A stretch of DNA of 64,000 nucleotides from a virus, in IMG/VR virus record IMGVR_UViG_3300008111_000018, positions 1 through 64,000 of that record; one strand, 5' to 3'. Made by a program: the position numbers and the translations under genes. Each line of letters begins with the position of its first letter. The first letter of the stretch is position 1. Of this stretch, positions 7,456 to 14,225 are shown in pieces. Below the pieces are notes generated by a model. That model made no database searches. It was not told where the DNA came from and worked only from the letters and a program-made list of their open reading frames with translations.

Positions 7456-7703
7456 CACAAGATGATAAACAAGCACTAAAAGAATTTCTTCGTGGTGCTG
7501 CTGGCGTGATTAGTGCCGTTGTAGTTGTTATTATTTTTATTGGTTTTATCTCTTGGGGTGATAGTCCAACAGAACATTCGCAAGAAACAAAAGTTGTTGG
7601 CACATATAAGGGATGTGATATAATCCAATGGCATTATGGAGCACTTGCCGAATACAAATACTTCTTACATTGTAACAACACAAGACCAGTTTATGAAAAA
7701 TGA
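7452..7703 (+). CDS. Small membrane protein (GTG start)
   Basis: An 83-aa protein starting on GTG at 7452, overlapping the previous stop (GTGA). Residues 15-36 (GAAGVISAVVVVIIFIGFIS) are a clear transmembrane helix, followed by a short soluble domain with two Cys. Probably an inner-membrane protein of unknown role. Confidence 0.6.
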   Translation: MTQDDKQALKEFLRGAAGVISAVVVVIIFIGFISWGDSPTEHSQETKVVGTYKGCDIIQWHYGALAEYKYFLHCNNTRPVYEK

Positions 7704-7858
7704 TACAAGTAACTGAAAATGAAGACAAATCATTCACCATCACCTGGGATGAAACTTCTCCTACGGAAAGTATTCTCAACACCTGGACTGAAGAAGACTT
7801 TATCAAAGTCATTATGGACCGTGTGGAAGAACTGAAAAACAATGAACGACAAGACTAA
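7700..7858 (+). CDS. Small acidic hypothetical protein
   Basis: A 52-aa protein (starts MIQVTENEDKSFTITWDE) with a C-terminal helix. It overlaps the previous gene by ATGA and contains the next gene's start. Size, coupling and composition support it as real. Confidence 0.55.
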   Translation: MIQVTENEDKSFTITWDETSPTESILNTWTEEDFIKVIMDRVEELKNNERQD

Positions 7859-7991
7859 ACTCATTCTTGCACTAATACAGATTGATAATCTTACCAGTCT
7901 TTTAGAAGGTAATGAATATCAAGACTTTCTATACAGCAAACTGATTTCGACACAAGTAGAACTGAAGAGGCAATTAAGTCATTATGAGTAA
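7842..7991 (+). CDS. Small helical conserved phage protein
   Basis: A 49-aa protein, almost wholly helical (LILALIQIDNLTSLL, FLYSKLISTQVELKRQL). It overlaps the previous and next genes by 17 and 8 nt. It looks like a short protein widespread in T4-like cyanophages; function unknown. Confidence 0.6.
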   Translation: MNDKTKLILALIQIDNLTSLLEGNEYQDFLYSKLISTQVELKRQLSHYE

Positions 7992-8202
7992 ACAATTTTA
8001 TGACGACAATGCTTTCTATGTGGAGCAGAAAAAGTATGGATTATGGCAGTCACATTATCCTGACGGTGGTGGGATTATTACATCACTGACTGAAGAAGAA
8101 TGTGTGAGAGCAACCCGTTGGTATTTGAAAGCAAAGCAAGAGGGTGAGTTTGACAAATCACCCGATAAAACTTATGATTCAACTGTTGGAGGAAAACTAT
8201 GA
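7984..8202 (+). CDS. Small hypothetical protein
   Basis: A 72-aa protein with an N-terminal strand region and a helix at TEEECVRATRWYLKAKQEG. Coupled to both neighbours by overlaps. No family recognised. Confidence 0.6.
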   Translation: MSKQFYDDNAFYVEQKKYGLWQSHYPDGGGIITSLTEEECVRATRWYLKAKQEGEFDKSPDKTYDSTVGGKL

Positions 8203-8366
8203 CTATTCGCAATTTTGTAGATAAAAATGGAAACTCTTGGGAGTGGGAAGAGACAGAAGAAACAGTAAAAGCAGTTCAAGAACTTGCAAAGTTTGCTGGC
8301 AACTATCCTGGGCCTTTGTATGCACCACATCCCAATCTAAAGAATGATAATGCGTCTAACACCTAA
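8199..8366 (+). CDS. Small hypothetical protein
   Basis: A 55-aa protein (MTIRNFVDKNGNSWEW) with an acidic helix and a Pro-rich tail. It starts in an ATGA overlap and overlaps the next gene by 17 nt. Function unknown. Confidence 0.5.
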   Translation: MTIRNFVDKNGNSWEWEETEETVKAVQELAKFAGNYPGPLYAPHPNLKNDNASNT

Positions 8367-8517
8367 TCAACAATTTTGGGCTAACATCTTTCGCTGTGCT
8401 GTTGAAAGGTCTAACATTTACTTCCAAGATAAAGACCTTGATAGACACGCACGAGAACACACAACTGTTGTATTAGCACTACAAAAAGGAGAGCAATTTT
8501 GGAAAGAACTACTGTAG
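8350..8517 (+). CDS. Small hypothetical protein
   Basis: A 55-aa protein (MRLTPNQQFWANIFRCAVER), helical and rich in His/Arg. Starts inside the preceding gene; its 3' end contains a strong AGGAG that would serve the next short frame. Function unknown. Confidence 0.5.
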   Translation: MRLTPNQQFWANIFRCAVERSNIYFQDKDLDRHAREHTTVVLALQKGEQFWKELL

Positions 8518-8606
8518 AATATCCTTATCACGTTCTTGATAAAACTACTCCTTGGTATGAGTGGTTATGTTATTGTGAGATTTGTCACCAGACCTATTCC
8601 CGATGA
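8499..8606 (+). CDS. Very short CxxC protein with TTG start
   Basis: A 35-aa frame from TTG at 8499, with an AGGAG ribosome site about 7 nt upstream. It reads ERTTVEYPYHVLDKTTPW and ends with CYCEICHQTYSR, which looks protein-like with a possible metal-binding pair. It overlaps the next gene in another frame. Real status is uncertain. Confidence 0.4.
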   Translation: MERTTVEYPYHVLDKTTPWYEWLCYCEICHQTYSR

Positions 8607-8769
8607 TGTATATTCCAAACTGATTGAGTTGCAAGAACGTGTTGAATTACTTGAATTAGAAAATGTAGAAACCAGTAATTGTCTCTATGAACTTTCGAAT
8701 TCTATTGATGCAGTTGATGCTCGTATAGATATTCTGACTCTTGATAACTGGAAAAATGGGGATGTATGA
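8557..8769 (+). CDS. Small coiled-coil protein with hydrophobic N-terminus
   Basis: A 70-aa protein from ATG 8557 (a TTG at 8536 is also in frame). N-terminal strand MSGYVIVRFVTRPIP, then a heptad-like helix (LIELQERVELLELENVE). It overlaps the short CxxC frame by about 50 nt, so one of the two starts may be wrong. Function unknown. Confidence 0.5.
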   Translation: MSGYVIVRFVTRPIPDDVYSKLIELQERVELLELENVETSNCLYELSNSIDAVDARIDILTLDNWKNGDV

Positions 8770-8941
8770 ATTAGATTCATTTGAAACTGCTCTTGCACAT
8801 TTTGGAACGAGAGTGGATATTATTATAGCAATGGAAATGGGAGGCAAATTAGATGCTGACGCTGCTTACAAAAATATTAAAATGGAACTCAAAGAACTCA
8901 AGCGAGTTCGAAAGTCCATCAAGAAAGACAAGGATATGTGA
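8756..8941 (+). CDS. Small helical hypothetical protein
   Basis: A 61-aa protein with a helical core and a strongly basic end (ELKELKRVRKSIKKDKDM). Starts at 8756 or 8762 are both possible. It overlaps the previous gene and, in another frame, the next. Function unknown. Confidence 0.5.
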   Translation: MGMYELDSFETALAHFGTRVDIIIAMEMGGKLDADAAYKNIKMELKELKRVRKSIKKDKDM

Positions 8942-9056
8942 TAAGTGTGGAGTGGAAAAACCACTTGACAAGGACCACTATCAAGTTGTAAAATACTTTC
9001 GTGATGGTTTCTCTTACTACTGCCACGAGTGCTCTAAACCCAAACCCAAAGATTGA
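8853..9056 (+). CDS. Zinc-ribbon-like small protein
   Basis: The open frame gives 67 aa, but the N-terminal 25 residues lie within the previous gene and may not be translated. The rest has two CxxC pairs (ICDKCGVEK and YCHECSKPK) about 26 residues apart, with DHYQVVKYFRDG between. This matches small phage zinc-ribbon proteins, including the protein at 63410 here. The start is uncertain. Confidence 0.5.
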   Translation: MLTLLTKILKWNSKNSSEFESPSRKTRICDKCGVEKPLDKDHYQVVKYFRDGFSYYCHECSKPKPKD

Positions 9057-9058
9057 TT

Positions 9059-9604
9059 ATGGATTATAAAAAGTATTCATTGGAGCAATTATCTAACTGG
9101 GTTCACGATGCAATGTCTGCAAGTGAAGCAACACCACAGGAGATTTATGATGTGATTGTTGGTGTAGTAAAAGAAAACTATTACACTTACAAGCATCAAA
9201 CATCTCAAGCATATGAACTTCTTGCACTTTTGAATAGTGGTGTTGACAATAACAAATATCAGGATTATCTAAATGAAATTTTGAGTTGTGATAAAGATGA
9301 CCCTTCACCAGAATGTAAGGGTGCTTGGAGGGATTTTTGGGAAGATGTTAATAATTTGTCAGAAGAATCCAAACTTCATATAACTGAAGACGGAGACATT
9401 TATCCAGTAAAAGATAAAGTAGTAAAGTGGCAACTCCCTGTTCAGGTTGATGGTCTTACTGGCGATTGTTTCGTGCAGTTTCCTGATGATTTACTTGAGA
9501 GAGCTGAACTTAAGGAAGGTGATATAGTAGAATGGATTGACCGTGGTGATGGTAGTTTTGAATTAAGAAAAGTAACTAAACCTTTAGGAATGGATGAGTG
9601 TTAA
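9059..9604 (+). CDS. Protein with C-terminal AbrB/MazE-like DNA-binding domain
   Basis: A 181-aa protein from ATG 9059 (a TTG at 9053 is in frame). The last 45 residues (FVQFPDDLLERAELKEGDIV then EWIDRGDGSFELRK) have the swapped-hairpin AbrB/SpoVT layout: strand, P-DLL helix, GD-V-W strand, and a final strand. Such domains bind DNA as dimers. The N-terminal 120 residues are helical and unrecognised. A transcription-regulatory role is plausible for a gene in an early-type operon. Confidence 0.6.
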   Translation: MDYKKYSLEQLSNWVHDAMSASEATPQEIYDVIVGVVKENYYTYKHQTSQAYELLALLNSGVDNNKYQDYLNEILSCDKDDPSPECKGAWRDFWEDVNNLSEESKLHITEDGDIYPVKDKVVKWQLPVQVDGLTGDCFVQFPDDLLERAELKEGDIVEWIDRGDGSFELRKVTKPLGMDEC

Positions 9605-9606
9605 TT

Positions 9607-9831
9607 ATGGCATTAAGTAAGCAAACTTTAGAACATATTTTGGAAGCAGAATCACATCTTCGTGCTGCTATTCGTGTTGCATCGACATCAGAAAAACCAT
9701 TAGTTGTGAAACAATTATCACAACTTCTCCTTGACATGGAGAATTGTAAAAAAATTGAAGAACTGATGGATATGCTGGAAGATAGAAAACCTGGGAGTCG
9801 CGGTAATTTTGGTACATTCTTTAATGATTAA
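9607..9831 (+). CDS. Small helical conserved phage protein
   Basis: A 74-aa protein, two helices (LEHILEAESHLRAAIRVA, LVVKQLSQLLLDMENCKK) plus a Gly-rich tail ending FGTFFND. An AAGAGT/ACTCTT hairpin at 9833-9850, without a T-run, follows the stop. Probably the last gene of the operon from 2391. Function unknown. Confidence 0.65.
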   Translation: MALSKQTLEHILEAESHLRAAIRVASTSEKPLVVKQLSQLLLDMENCKKIEELMDMLEDRKPGSRGNFGTFFND

Positions 9832-9889
9832 GAAGAGTTACAACACTCTTAAGACAACATTAAGAAATCGCATATCTCTCTTAAATACT

Positions 9890-9897
9890 GTTAGGAT
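9890..9897 (+). promoter_or_regulatory. Possible late promoter CTTAAATA
   Basis: CTTAAATA lies 26 nt upstream of ATG 9924, the spacing seen for the better late promoters of this window, but it departs from TATAAATA at two positions. Confidence 0.3.
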
Positions 9898-9923
9898 ATG
9901 AACATAATCGCGGGAGCAAAAGT

Positions 9924-10088
9924 ATGACCCTTTCATCAGGAAAACAAGCAAAACTTACTGATGAAGAATGGAAAGAAATGGCAGCACTTAAAAATGCCAT
10001 CAATGAAAGACCTCAGGCAGTTCATCCAGAGAAGATGGAACAGTTTACTGAGTATCTTGTGCGAAGTATGAGAGAGATGGGTGGTTGA
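9924..10088 (+). CDS. Small conserved phage protein
   Basis: A 54-aa helical protein (MTLSSGKQAKLTDEEWKEMA), with a good ribosome site GGGAG 8-12 nt upstream. The sequence style matches a short protein I associate with cyanophages. Function unknown. Confidence 0.65.
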   Translation: MTLSSGKQAKLTDEEWKEMAALKNAINERPQAVHPEKMEQFTEYLVRSMREMGG

Positions 10089-10094
10089 TGGTTA

Positions 10095-10123
10095 TTGGGC
10101 CCCTGAGAGTGTCCTAGTAATGT
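10095..10123 (+). promoter_or_regulatory. 29-bp GGGCCC element, copy 1
   Basis: TTGGGC, 17-bp spacer, TAATGT; the spacer contains CCCTGAGAGTGTCC. It precedes ATG 10140 by 16 nt. The promoter interpretation rests on the invariant 17-bp spacing across 14 copies. Confidence 0.65.
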
Positions 10124-10139
10124 AAGCAACAACTCTCAA

Positions 10140-10553
10140 ATGAGCACCCGAGCACGAATCGGTATTGAACTTAAGAATGGTTCTATCCTCTCTGTGTATC
10201 ACCACTGGGACGGTTATGAGTCCTGGTTGGGTCGTATTCTCAAGACTCACTACAATACCAGACAACTTGCTGCCGAACTGATTGACGGTGGTGATATGTC
10301 TTGTGCTTGGACTGATGAGCGTTGGAATGATAGTGGTGTGAAGGGTTCTTATGGTCCCAACTATTATTCCTATCGCGGTGAAGATTCTCCCCCTCGTCTT
10401 GATGCTGACCTGTGTGAGTATTTGCTGCCTGATGGTGCAGAAGAGTATCACTATCTCTTCACAAATGGTGAGTGGGTGTGCTATAGTATGAACGCCTTTG
10501 AAGAGAAACTCCCTGAAGTTGTTGAAATCCCCTCTGCTGCTCTTCACGTTTGA
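10140..10553 (+). CDS. Conserved phage hypothetical protein
   Basis: A 137-aa protein beginning STRARIGIELKNGSILSVYH, then HHWDGYESWLGRIL and a Tyr/Gly-rich centre. The RIGIEL...SVYHHWDGYP-type start is a conserved pattern in cyanophage genomes, function unknown. Placed directly after element copy 1, with no Shine-Dalgarno sequence and an A/C-rich leader. Confidence 0.7.
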   Translation: MSTRARIGIELKNGSILSVYHHWDGYESWLGRILKTHYNTRQLAAELIDGGDMSCAWTDERWNDSGVKGSYGPNYYSYRGEDSPPRLDADLCEYLLPDGAEEYHYLFTNGEWVCYSMNAFEEKLPEVVEIPSAALHV

Positions 10554-10556
10554 CCT

Positions 10557-10748
10557 ATGAAAACTTCTACTACTCTTGCTGCTGCCTTTGTTGTTATTGT
10601 CCTTGCTACTGCTGGACTTCTCTTTGAAGCGTGGTTGCTTGGACTCATTCTGTCTTGGTTCAATGTATCTTTGACCTTCTGGCAGAACTTTGCTATCATT
10701 GCTCTTGCTAATTTGATTTTTAAAAATACTGGAGTTTCTTCTAAATGA
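10557..10748 (+). CDS. Small two-helix membrane protein
   Basis: A 63-aa protein dominated by two hydrophobic helices (AAAFVVIVLATAGLLFEAWL and LTFWQNFAIIALANLIF). It overlaps the following membrane gene by ATGA, starting a run of five small membrane-associated or helical genes. Confidence 0.65.
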   Translation: MKTSTTLAAAFVVIVLATAGLLFEAWLLGLILSWFNVSLTFWQNFAIIALANLIFKNTGVSSK

Positions 10749-11164
10749 ACAAACAAAGCGGATTTATTGACCCTCCTGCTGTTCTTTTTATTGCTGGTGT
10801 GTTCTTAGTTGGTGGTCTCATCTTTATTGGTGGTCCCCAATATAATGTGTGGCAACAATCTCTTGCTGGTAAAGCAGAACTACAAAAGGCAGAATATACC
10901 CGACAGGTAGCAGTTCTGGAAGCACAAGCAAAGAAAGATTCGGCACAACAACTCGCTGATGCTGAAATTATCCGTGCTCAAGGTGTCGCAAAAGCAAACT
11001 CCATTATTGGGGATAGTTTGAAAGGTAATCCTGCTTATCTTCAGTATCTTTGGATTACTCAAGGTGAAGAGAACACCAGTCGAACTGTTTATATGGTTCC
11101 CAGTAATGGTGGCGCTCCTGTTCCTACTTTTGACATTCAACAAGCACCTGCTGTTAAAAAATGA
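10745..11164 (+). CDS. SPFH/prohibitin-like membrane protein
   Basis: A 139-aa protein with a transmembrane helix at 12-30 (PAVLFIAGVFLVGGLIFIGG) and a long helix with the Ala/Glu/Lys-rich stretch and EIIRAQGVAKANSIIGDSL, ending LQYLWI. This matches the C-terminal helical part of band-7/SPFH proteins, which scaffold membrane complexes and regulate membrane proteases. It lacks the full SPFH domain, so it is a short phage version. Overlaps its neighbours by ATGA. Confidence 0.65.
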   Translation: MNKQSGFIDPPAVLFIAGVFLVGGLIFIGGPQYNVWQQSLAGKAELQKAEYTRQVAVLEAQAKKDSAQQLADAEIIRAQGVAKANSIIGDSLKGNPAYLQYLWITQGEENTSRTVYMVPSNGGAPVPTFDIQQAPAVKK

Positions 11165-11334
11165 ACCGCAAGTACGTCGTCGCTGGATTGATTGGTTTTG
11201 CAGTCATTCTTGGTTGGAATGTCTTTCTAATCCAGCGTGATGAAAAACTATTCAAAGCATACTATAAAGAGACTGCTAAGCAAGAATATTGTAAGCAACA
11301 AGCAGGATGGCATCCAGATTGTAACGTAGAATGA
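11161..11334 (+). CDS. Small membrane-anchored protein
   Basis: A 57-aa protein: transmembrane helix at 5-24 (YVVAGLIGFAVILGWNVFLI), then a charged tail with two Cys (EYCKQQ, HPDCNVE). ATGA overlaps on both sides. Function unknown. Confidence 0.6.
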   Translation: MNRKYVVAGLIGFAVILGWNVFLIQRDEKLFKAYYKETAKQEYCKQQAGWHPDCNVE

Positions 11335-11456
11335 GTATTGGACTTGGTATAGCAATCTATGCAGCACTGGTTGCATTTGTATCGTCGATTATGATATATT
11401 ACTATAAGGTAATGTATCCTACTGAAGAAGCACAACTTAAGGAGAAATCCAAATGA
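11331..11456 (+). CDS. Very small membrane protein
   Basis: A 41-aa protein with one transmembrane helix (LGIAIYAALVAFVSSIMIYY) and a charged tail. It overlaps both neighbours by 4 nt. Size and coupling indicate a real gene in the membrane cluster. Confidence 0.55.
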   Translation: MSIGLGIAIYAALVAFVSSIMIYYYKVMYPTEEAQLKEKSK

Positions 11457-11590
11457 TTCCTAAACGACTCCGCGACCTTATTAAACAAGCAGAAATGGAC
11501 AAAGTAGCAGAAGAGTTCTGGAAAGAAGTTGAGATTGAAGCAGCAAAACTTGAGGTAACCGTTGACTACTATCTCGCGGAGTTTTATTGA
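11453..11590 (+). CDS. Small soluble helical protein
   Basis: A 45-aa amphipathic, charged protein (LRDLIKQAEMDKVAEEFW). It overlaps the previous gene by ATGA and the next by one base (TGATG). Function unknown. Confidence 0.55.
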   Translation: MIPKRLRDLIKQAEMDKVAEEFWKEVEIEAAKLEVTVDYYLAEFY

Positions 11591-11682
11591 TGACTTTTAT
11601 TCTTGGTATGGGACTTGGTATCCTTTTGACTATTGGAACTTCACTTATTGTCGCTGCAGATGTTGACAACGACGACAACTAA
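11590..11682 (+). CDS. Mini membrane peptide
   Basis: A 30-aa peptide: a hydrophobic helix (ILGMGLGILLTIGTSLIVAA) followed by an acidic tail (DVDNDDN). It is the last member of the coupled membrane gene run. Short, but the coupling and clear helix support it. Confidence 0.5.
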   Translation: MTFILGMGLGILLTIGTSLIVAADVDNDDN

Positions 11683-11714
11683 TCCTAAACTTAAGAGGTA
11701 ATTTACACAAACAA

Positions 11715-11954
11715 ATGGCACAAAAGTTTCTTTACATTCTTGACTACTTCGTACCAGTTTGGCAATCGGAGTACGGTGGTTTGCTTAATGTTATTGCAGA
11801 AAATGACGATGAATGTTTTGATATTGTTGTAGAATGGGATAACGAATGTTGGACAGAACATTATAGTAAACTGCGCGAGAATGTGATTAAGGCACCACGA
11901 TTCGCTCTCGTAGAAAATGAACAATCTCGAATGGTGGAGGCATTTACAACCTGA
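11715..11954 (+). CDS. Small conserved phage hypothetical protein
   Basis: A 79-aa protein (AQKFLYILDYFVPVWQSEYG, then an acidic DECFDIVVEWDNECW). It follows a short A-rich leader containing AAGAGG. The stop overlaps the next start (TGATG). Function unknown. Confidence 0.65.
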   Translation: MAQKFLYILDYFVPVWQSEYGGLLNVIAENDDECFDIVVEWDNECWTEHYSKLRENVIKAPRFALVENEQSRMVEAFTT

Positions 11955-12121
11955 TGACTCACCACGTTGCTCACACTAATAAAATGGTGTTTGATTTGAA
12001 GACACAGTATCAAGAACGTATTGAACAACTGCAAAATAAAATTGTAGAACAAGAACACGAAATCTCACAACTGCAGAAGCAAATTGAGTATATGTCGCGA
12101 GACAAGTTCTATGATTGTTGA
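11954..12121 (+). CDS. Small coiled-coil protein
   Basis: A 55-aa protein with a continuous heptad-like helix (QERIEQLQNKIVEQEHEISQ). Coupled on both sides. Function unknown. Confidence 0.55.
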   Translation: MTHHVAHTNKMVFDLKTQYQERIEQLQNKIVEQEHEISQLQKQIEYMSRDKFYDC

Positions 12122-12404
12122 ACTTCCAACATCTTTCTTTCATTCTCCACCAAACGGATACTATTATGAGTGTGAAGACTTCAAGCGAAATGTGGTTAGT
12201 ATTTGGTTATGCAACACTTACAAGTTTGTCTATAATGGCGGTGTTCCAACTAGGACTATTCACTCCTTCTACAACACCAAGACCAGAGAATACTTCGCCC
12301 CCATCAATAGTAAAACCATCGGTGCTTGTGTAAATATCAAGGAAACGCGAAACTATACCGCGATGCCAATTAAACAATCTCCACTAGATGCGTTCTTTGT
12401 ATGA
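12111..12404 (+). CDS. Hypothetical protein
   Basis: A 97-aa protein from ATG 12111 (an upstream in-frame start at 12084 would overlap more). It is beta-rich and aromatic: FFHSPPNGYYYECEDFKRN, SIWLCNTYKFVYNGG. It overlaps the next gene by ATGA. No family recognised. Confidence 0.55.
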   Translation: MIVELPTSFFHSPPNGYYYECEDFKRNVVSIWLCNTYKFVYNGGVPTRTIHSFYNTKTREYFAPINSKTIGACVNIKETRNYTAMPIKQSPLDAFFV

Positions 12405-12670
12405 CCTATGAACCACAAGTCAATGATTATGTTGTGTGGAATAATGGAAAAGATGTAGAAGGTTGGGTGTACTTCAAGTGTGATGAATATATCACGATTG
12501 AGCGCAGTGTTCGTCCAAAAGATGAAGTCAATCTTGTATGCTGCCCTATTCACAGAAATGAAAGATTACTTGTGATTTGTTATAATAACCAGTGGGAACA
12601 ACTTGAATACATTCAATCGCGCACATCAATCTATGAAGAAGAGCAAAACCTTTTGGCGGTTGCTAGCTAA
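12401..12670 (+). CDS. Hypothetical protein, SH3-like barrel appearance
   Basis: An 89-aa, strand-rich protein (NDYVVWNNGKDVEGWVYFK, EYITIERSVRPK, NLVCCPIHRNERLLVICY). The alternating strand layout suggests a small beta-barrel, by inference only. The following gene starts inside it in another frame. Confidence 0.55.
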   Translation: MTYEPQVNDYVVWNNGKDVEGWVYFKCDEYITIERSVRPKDEVNLVCCPIHRNERLLVICYNNQWEQLEYIQSRTSIYEEEQNLLAVAS

Positions 12671-12899
12671 ATCACTAGGAGAAAAGGCAAGTAAATGTGA
12701 TAAGGAGGCGGATAAGGTAGCACTTATTCGCCTTGTGATGTTTCTGTCTATTTTTATTACTAACTGCTTTATTGTAGCAAATGCTGTGAGGCATTGGAAT
12801 GATAAAACAACAGTGCAGGTTGTGATTGATGGTTCTATGTTGCCTGATTACCAAACACCACCCCCCAGACCACTTAACAAACCACTTGAGTTTGAATAA
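12633..12899 (+). CDS. Small membrane protein
   Basis: An 88-aa protein from ATG 12633. A basic N-terminus precedes one transmembrane helix (LIRLVMFLSIFITNCFIVAN); the tail is Pro-rich. It overlaps the preceding gene by 38 nt in another frame. Function unknown. Confidence 0.55.
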   Translation: MKKSKTFWRLLAKSLGEKASKCDKEADKVALIRLVMFLSIFITNCFIVANAVRHWNDKTTVQVVIDGSMLPDYQTPPPRPLNKPLEFE

Positions 12900-12900
12900 T

Positions 12901-12908
12901 ACTAAATA
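12901..12908 (+). promoter_or_regulatory. Late-promoter-like ACTAAATA
   Basis: ACTAAATA is 21 nt upstream of ATG 12930. The spacing and the TAAATA core match the clearer NATAAATA sites. It would give late expression to the virion-type gene pair at 12930-13752 within an otherwise early-type region. Confidence 0.45.
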
Positions 12909-12929
12909 CCTAAAAAAGTATTTGTAACA

Positions 12930-13364
12930 ATGGACTCCCAAGAACTTCGAAATCTTCAAGAAGCATATAACCAAGTTCATCAAGTTGAAGAAAATAATGA
13001 TTTGTTTGACCACATTCTTGAATATCTGGTTGCAGAAGGATATGCTGACACAAATGAAGCAGCAATTGCTATTATGGCAAATATGAGTGAAGAGTGGAGA
13101 GATAGTATTGTTGAGTCGCCAAGATCTGTGGTTGGATCTACACCATCAGATGTTGTTAGAGATAGATTGGATGATAGAAGAGCATATCGTTCAAGAGTAA
13201 CAGATGCTATGGCACAAGGAACGAGTCCAGTTGGATTGAGAAGGAGAGAACTTGCTCAACAAAGAGAAAAAGAATTTAATACGTATAGAAAGAAGCAGGA
13301 CCAAGACCCTTACTACAAAATAAAAACATTTAAAGATATTCCTGGAACATTCCCTAAAAAATGA
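12930..13364 (+). CDS. Late-type protein, possible prohead/internal component
   Basis: A 144-aa protein. Residues 4-60 (LRNLQEAYNQVHQ, then FDHILEYLVAEGYADTNEAA, IAIMANMSEEWRDSIVE) form a helical domain that I associate with prohead-related or scaffold-like cyanophage proteins. The rest is Arg-rich and probably disordered. LQE|A near the N-terminus fits the (L/I)-x-E cleavage rule of T4 prohead proteases, and the gene has a late-promoter-like site. Suggested role: capsid-internal or core-associated protein; unproven. Confidence 0.5.
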   Translation: MDSQELRNLQEAYNQVHQVEENNDLFDHILEYLVAEGYADTNEAAIAIMANMSEEWRDSIVESPRSVVGSTPSDVVRDRLDDRRAYRSRVTDAMAQGTSPVGLRRRELAQQREKEFNTYRKKQDQDPYYKIKTFKDIPGTFPKK

Positions 13365-13371
13365 GTAATCT

Positions 13372-13752
13372 ATGAAAACCTTTAAACAGTTTATAGAACA
13401 AACGCAAAAACCATCTCTTGTCCAGGCATTTTATTCGCTTGGAAAAGATCCTGGTGTTCCTGATAATCGTCAACCAAGGTTCAATCCTGGATTTAAGACT
13501 ATAGATAAGGGTTCATATAAAGAACGCATGAATATGCCTTTAAAAAAGATAAGAGAGGCTGTTGGTGATCCAATCAGTCCTAATAGTGTGTTTAAGTTGA
13601 GTGATCCTGTTCATCAGAAAAACCTTAAATCTGCAGCAACTCCAGCTGGTCCTTCTCCAATGAAGCCAACAGCACCAAAACCGAAACATCAGAGTAATAC
13701 TGATAGATTTGTGAAGAGAATGGTTGGAAGTACGATGCTATCTCCTCTTTGA
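13372..13752 (+). CDS. Basic protein with MKTFKQF N-terminus, putative internal head protein
   Basis: A 126-aa protein starting MKTFKQFIEQ, similar to the capsid-targeting sequence of T4 internal proteins (MKTYQEF type). The rest is Pro/Lys/Ser-rich and likely disordered, with net positive charge. It follows the 12930 gene by 7 nt, so it shares its late-promoter-like site. A DNA-binding protein packaged in the head is a reasonable guess, but no (L/I)-x-E cleavage site follows the motif directly. Confidence 0.5.
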   Translation: MKTFKQFIEQTQKPSLVQAFYSLGKDPGVPDNRQPRFNPGFKTIDKGSYKERMNMPLKKIREAVGDPISPNSVFKLSDPVHQKNLKSAATPAGPSPMKPTAPKPKHQSNTDRFVKRMVGSTMLSPL

Positions 13753-13758
13753 TTTTAA

Positions 13759-13787
13759 TTGGGCCCCTGGGATTGTCTCTATAGTGT
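13759..13787 (+). promoter_or_regulatory. 29-bp GGGCCC element, copy 2
   Basis: TTGGGC, 17 bp including CCCTGGGATTGTCTC, TAGTGT. It lies between the 13372 gene and ATG 13803 (15 nt leader). It has two substitutions in the spacer relative to the majority sequence. Confidence 0.65.
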
Positions 13788-13802
13788 AATCACCCAAGCA
13801 TT

Positions 13803-13937
13803 ATGGACTGGTTCGACGACAATCAAATTGAGGAACTTGAAAATTTTGATTTTATTGAAGAGGATCTCTCCGAATTGATTGAAGAGAAAAACAACTTTAA
13901 TATGAATGAGTATCTTAACTCTAACATTGACTACTGA
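13803..13937 (+). CDS. Very acidic small protein
   Basis: A 44-aa protein with about a third Asp/Glu (DWFDDNQIEELENFDFIEED). Strongly acidic small phage proteins often act as DNA mimics or inhibitors of host DNA-binding proteins; that is speculation here. It is the only gene after element copy 2. Confidence 0.6.
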   Translation: MDWFDDNQIEELENFDFIEEDLSELIEEKNNFNMNEYLNSNIDY

Positions 13938-13997
13938 CAGATTTTAAACTGTCCACCAAATATCCCATACTGACCCTTCATTCTTTATTATACTCAA

Positions 13998-14198
13998 ATG
14001 ACTGAACACATCCCTAACGTGCTTCCCCACATCCAAGAACTGAAAGATACTTGGAGGCGGCAAGATTTCACGTTCACTAAGCAACAACAAGAAGAATATG
14101 ATTTGCTTCTTGCTACTCGCCGCGAACGTGTGAAGCAATTCTATGCAGAAGGACGTGTATTCAAAGGTTCATATAAAGCAAAGGAAGTGGAGTTCTAA
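13998..14198 (+). CDS. Small conserved phage protein
   Basis: A 66-aa protein (TEHIPNVLPHIQELKDTWRR, helical, basic end VFKGSYKAKEVEF). A TATACT hexamer lies about 8 nt upstream without a clear -35. The sequence pattern looks familiar from T4-like cyanophages; function unknown. Confidence 0.6.
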   Translation: MTEHIPNVLPHIQELKDTWRRQDFTFTKQQQEEYDLLLATRRERVKQFYAEGRVFKGSYKAKEVEF

Positions 14199-14201
14199 AT
14201 A
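14194..14201 (+). promoter_or_regulatory. Late-promoter-like TCTAAATA
   Basis: TCTAAATA is 24 nt upstream of ATG 14226, overlapping the previous stop. Spacing and TAAATA core match the other late sites here; it serves a gene whose N-terminus resembles T4 packaged proteins. Confidence 0.45.
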
Positions 14202-14225
14202 CTAAAAAGTAGTGTTTAGATAGCA

